A stretch of DNA of 6,069 bases from Burkholderiaceae bacterium (GTDB taxonomy: Bacteria > Pseudomonadota > Gammaproteobacteria > Burkholderiales > Burkholderiaceae_C), in the NCBI GenBank assembly GCA_023260315.1, contig JALQVQ010000212.1:1-6069 (forward strand), in the 5' to 3' direction. The notes beneath the pieces are model-generated. The model was not told the origin of the DNA. It saw only the letters and a list, made by a program, of their open reading frames with translations, and did no database searches. Below are positions 5,295 to 6,069 of this stretch, in pieces. Numbering within the stretch: position 1 is the first letter of the stretch; each line of letters begins with the position of its first letter. The translations under genes were made by a program, and so were the position numbers.

Positions 5295-6069
5295 TTAAAA
5301 GCGTTCGAGCTCGGGGTGTGCAATGGCGCCGCCGCGCACCAGCATCTTGCCGTATTCCGCACACCGTTGCAGCGTGGGAATGACCTTACCGGGGTTCAAG
5401 AGACCTTTGGGGTCAAACGCGGCTTTGACCGCGAACATCAATGCGTTTTCAGACGGGCTGAACTGCACACACATCGAGTTGAGTTTTTCAACACCAACGC
5501 CGTGTTCACCGGTCACAGTTCCGCCCATTGCCACGCTGGTTTCTAGGATGTCGGCGCCAAACAACTCGCATCGGTGCAGTTGGTCAGGGTCGTTTGCATC
5601 GAACAAAATCAGTGGGTGTAAATTGCCATCACCCGCATGGAAAACGTTGGCGCAACGCAGCCCATACTTTTCTTCCATCTCGGCGATTGCCAGCAGGATG
5701 TCAGCCAGTCGTTTGCGCGGGATTGTTGAGTCCATGCACATGTAGTCAGGGCTGATGCGCCCGGAGGCTGGGAACGCGTTTTTACGACCACTCCAAAACC
5801 GCAGGCGTTCTGCCTCGTTTTGGCTCACGGCGATGGCGGTCGCCCCTGCGGCTTTGAGTACCGCGCTCATGCGACCAATCTCCTCTTCAACCTCCTCGGG
5901 CGTGCCATCACTCTCGCATAGAAGAATTGCAGCGGCGTCTAGGTCGTAACCGGCATGAACGAAGTCTCCCACGGCAGCGGTCATGGGTTTGTCCATCATT
6001 TCCAGACCGGCGGGGATGATGCCAGCCGCAATCACGGCCGCGACCGCATCACCGGCCTTGCGGATGTCA
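5295..6069 (-). CDS. glcD: Glycolate oxidase subunit GlcD (FAD-linked oxidase), N-terminal half beyond window edge
   Basis: GlcD is the FAD-binding catalytic subunit of membrane-associated glycolate dehydrogenase, which oxidises glycolate to glyoxylate. The frame is open through the right edge; 257 residues are visible, about half of the roughly 500 in E. coli GlcD. The visible part is the FAD-oxidase C-terminal domain. Motifs are LEMMDKPM near the edge, NVFHAGDGNLHPLILFD (about 5608-5647), GGTVTGEHGVGVEK (about 5481-5524) and AAFDPKGLLNPGKVIPTLQR (about 5366-5425). The C-terminus CAEYGKMLV...HPELERF closely follows the E. coli GlcD ending, which separates it from D-lactate dehydrogenases of the same superfamily. 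The GTG at 6035 is internal, not a start. In E. coli glcE and glcF follow glcD; here lrgA begins 12 bp downstream. Whether glcE and glcF lie elsewhere cannot be seen. Confidence 0.93.
   Translation of the reverse strand, partial: DIRKAGDAVAAVIAAGIIPAGLEMMDKPMTAAVGDFVHAGYDLDAAAILLCESDGTPEEVEEEIGRMSAVLKAAGATAIAVSQNEAERLRFWSGRKNAFPASGRISPDYMCMDSTIPRKRLADILLAIAEMEEKYGLRCANVFHAGDGNLHPLILFDANDPDQLHRCELFGADILETSVAMGGTVTGEHGVGVEKLNSMCVQFSPSENALMFAVKAAFDPKGLLNPGKVIPTLQRCAEYGKMLVRGGAIAHPELERF

Noticed and set aside
5323..5745. Plus-strand open frame of 140 codons
   Set aside because: It is antisense to the conserved FAD-oxidase C-terminal domain of glcD, and has no recognisable motif of its own.
1..6069. 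CRISPR arrays, tRNA/rRNA genes, insertion sequences, phage or toxin-antitoxin genes
   Set aside because: Looked for and not seen. No regularly spaced repeats, transposase motifs, terminal inverted repeats or tRNA-like cloverleaf were found, and no stretch over 100 bases lacks a gene.

Overview
This window looks like ordinary chromosomal DNA from a Gram-negative betaproteobacterium, most likely of the Burkholderiales. The lineage is inferred from three things: the moderately GC-rich codon use, the N-terminally extended RsmI, and the gene order rsmI <-> yraN-diaA-dolP without lpoA. I see no mobile elements, RNA genes, CRISPR arrays or phage genes. Eight genes are packed almost wall to wall, and two of them run off the window ends (rsmI on the left, glcD on the right).

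Left part (1-2470): rsmI, a 16S rRNA 2'-O-ribose methyltransferase, reads leftward. Divergent from it, with overlapping 5' ends, is a rightward cluster: yraN (UPF0102 nuclease-like protein), a DiaA/GmhA-like SIS-domain protein, and a two-BON-domain outer-membrane lipoprotein of the DolP/YraP type. This matches the enterobacterial rsmI-lpoA-yraN-diaA-dolP block, minus lpoA. The SIS protein has lost most of the catalytic and sugar-binding residues of phosphoheptose isomerase, so it is better read as a DiaA-type or otherwise non-enzymatic protein. The cluster ends at a strong, perfectly symmetrical hairpin that can terminate transcription from both sides.

Middle part (2481-4207): a leftward beta-hydroxyacid dehydrogenase (3-hydroxyisobutyrate dehydrogenase / tartronate semialdehyde reductase family) is divergent from yggS, the PLP-homeostasis protein. 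A short palindrome lies between them or at the very start of yggS.

Right part (4204-6069): a leftward operon runs glcD (C-terminal half visible), lrgA/cidA, lrgB. glcD and lrgA are 12 bp apart, and lrgA and lrgB share an ATGA stop/start. lrgB converges on yggS with a 4-bp overlap and no visible terminator.

The most interesting feature is this last operon. A glycolate oxidase catalytic subunit sits directly upstream of an LrgA/LrgB pair, in the place where glcE-glcF follow glcD in E. coli. Plant PLGG1, an LrgA-LrgB fusion, exports glycolate and glycerate from plastids, and bacterial LrgAB/PftAB pairs move pyruvate. The operon therefore suggests that this LrgAB is a transporter for glycolate or a related small hydroxy-/keto-acid. 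A beta-hydroxyacid dehydrogenase nearby, of a family that includes tartronate semialdehyde reductase, would fit the same C2/C3 acid metabolism, but that link is only inference.
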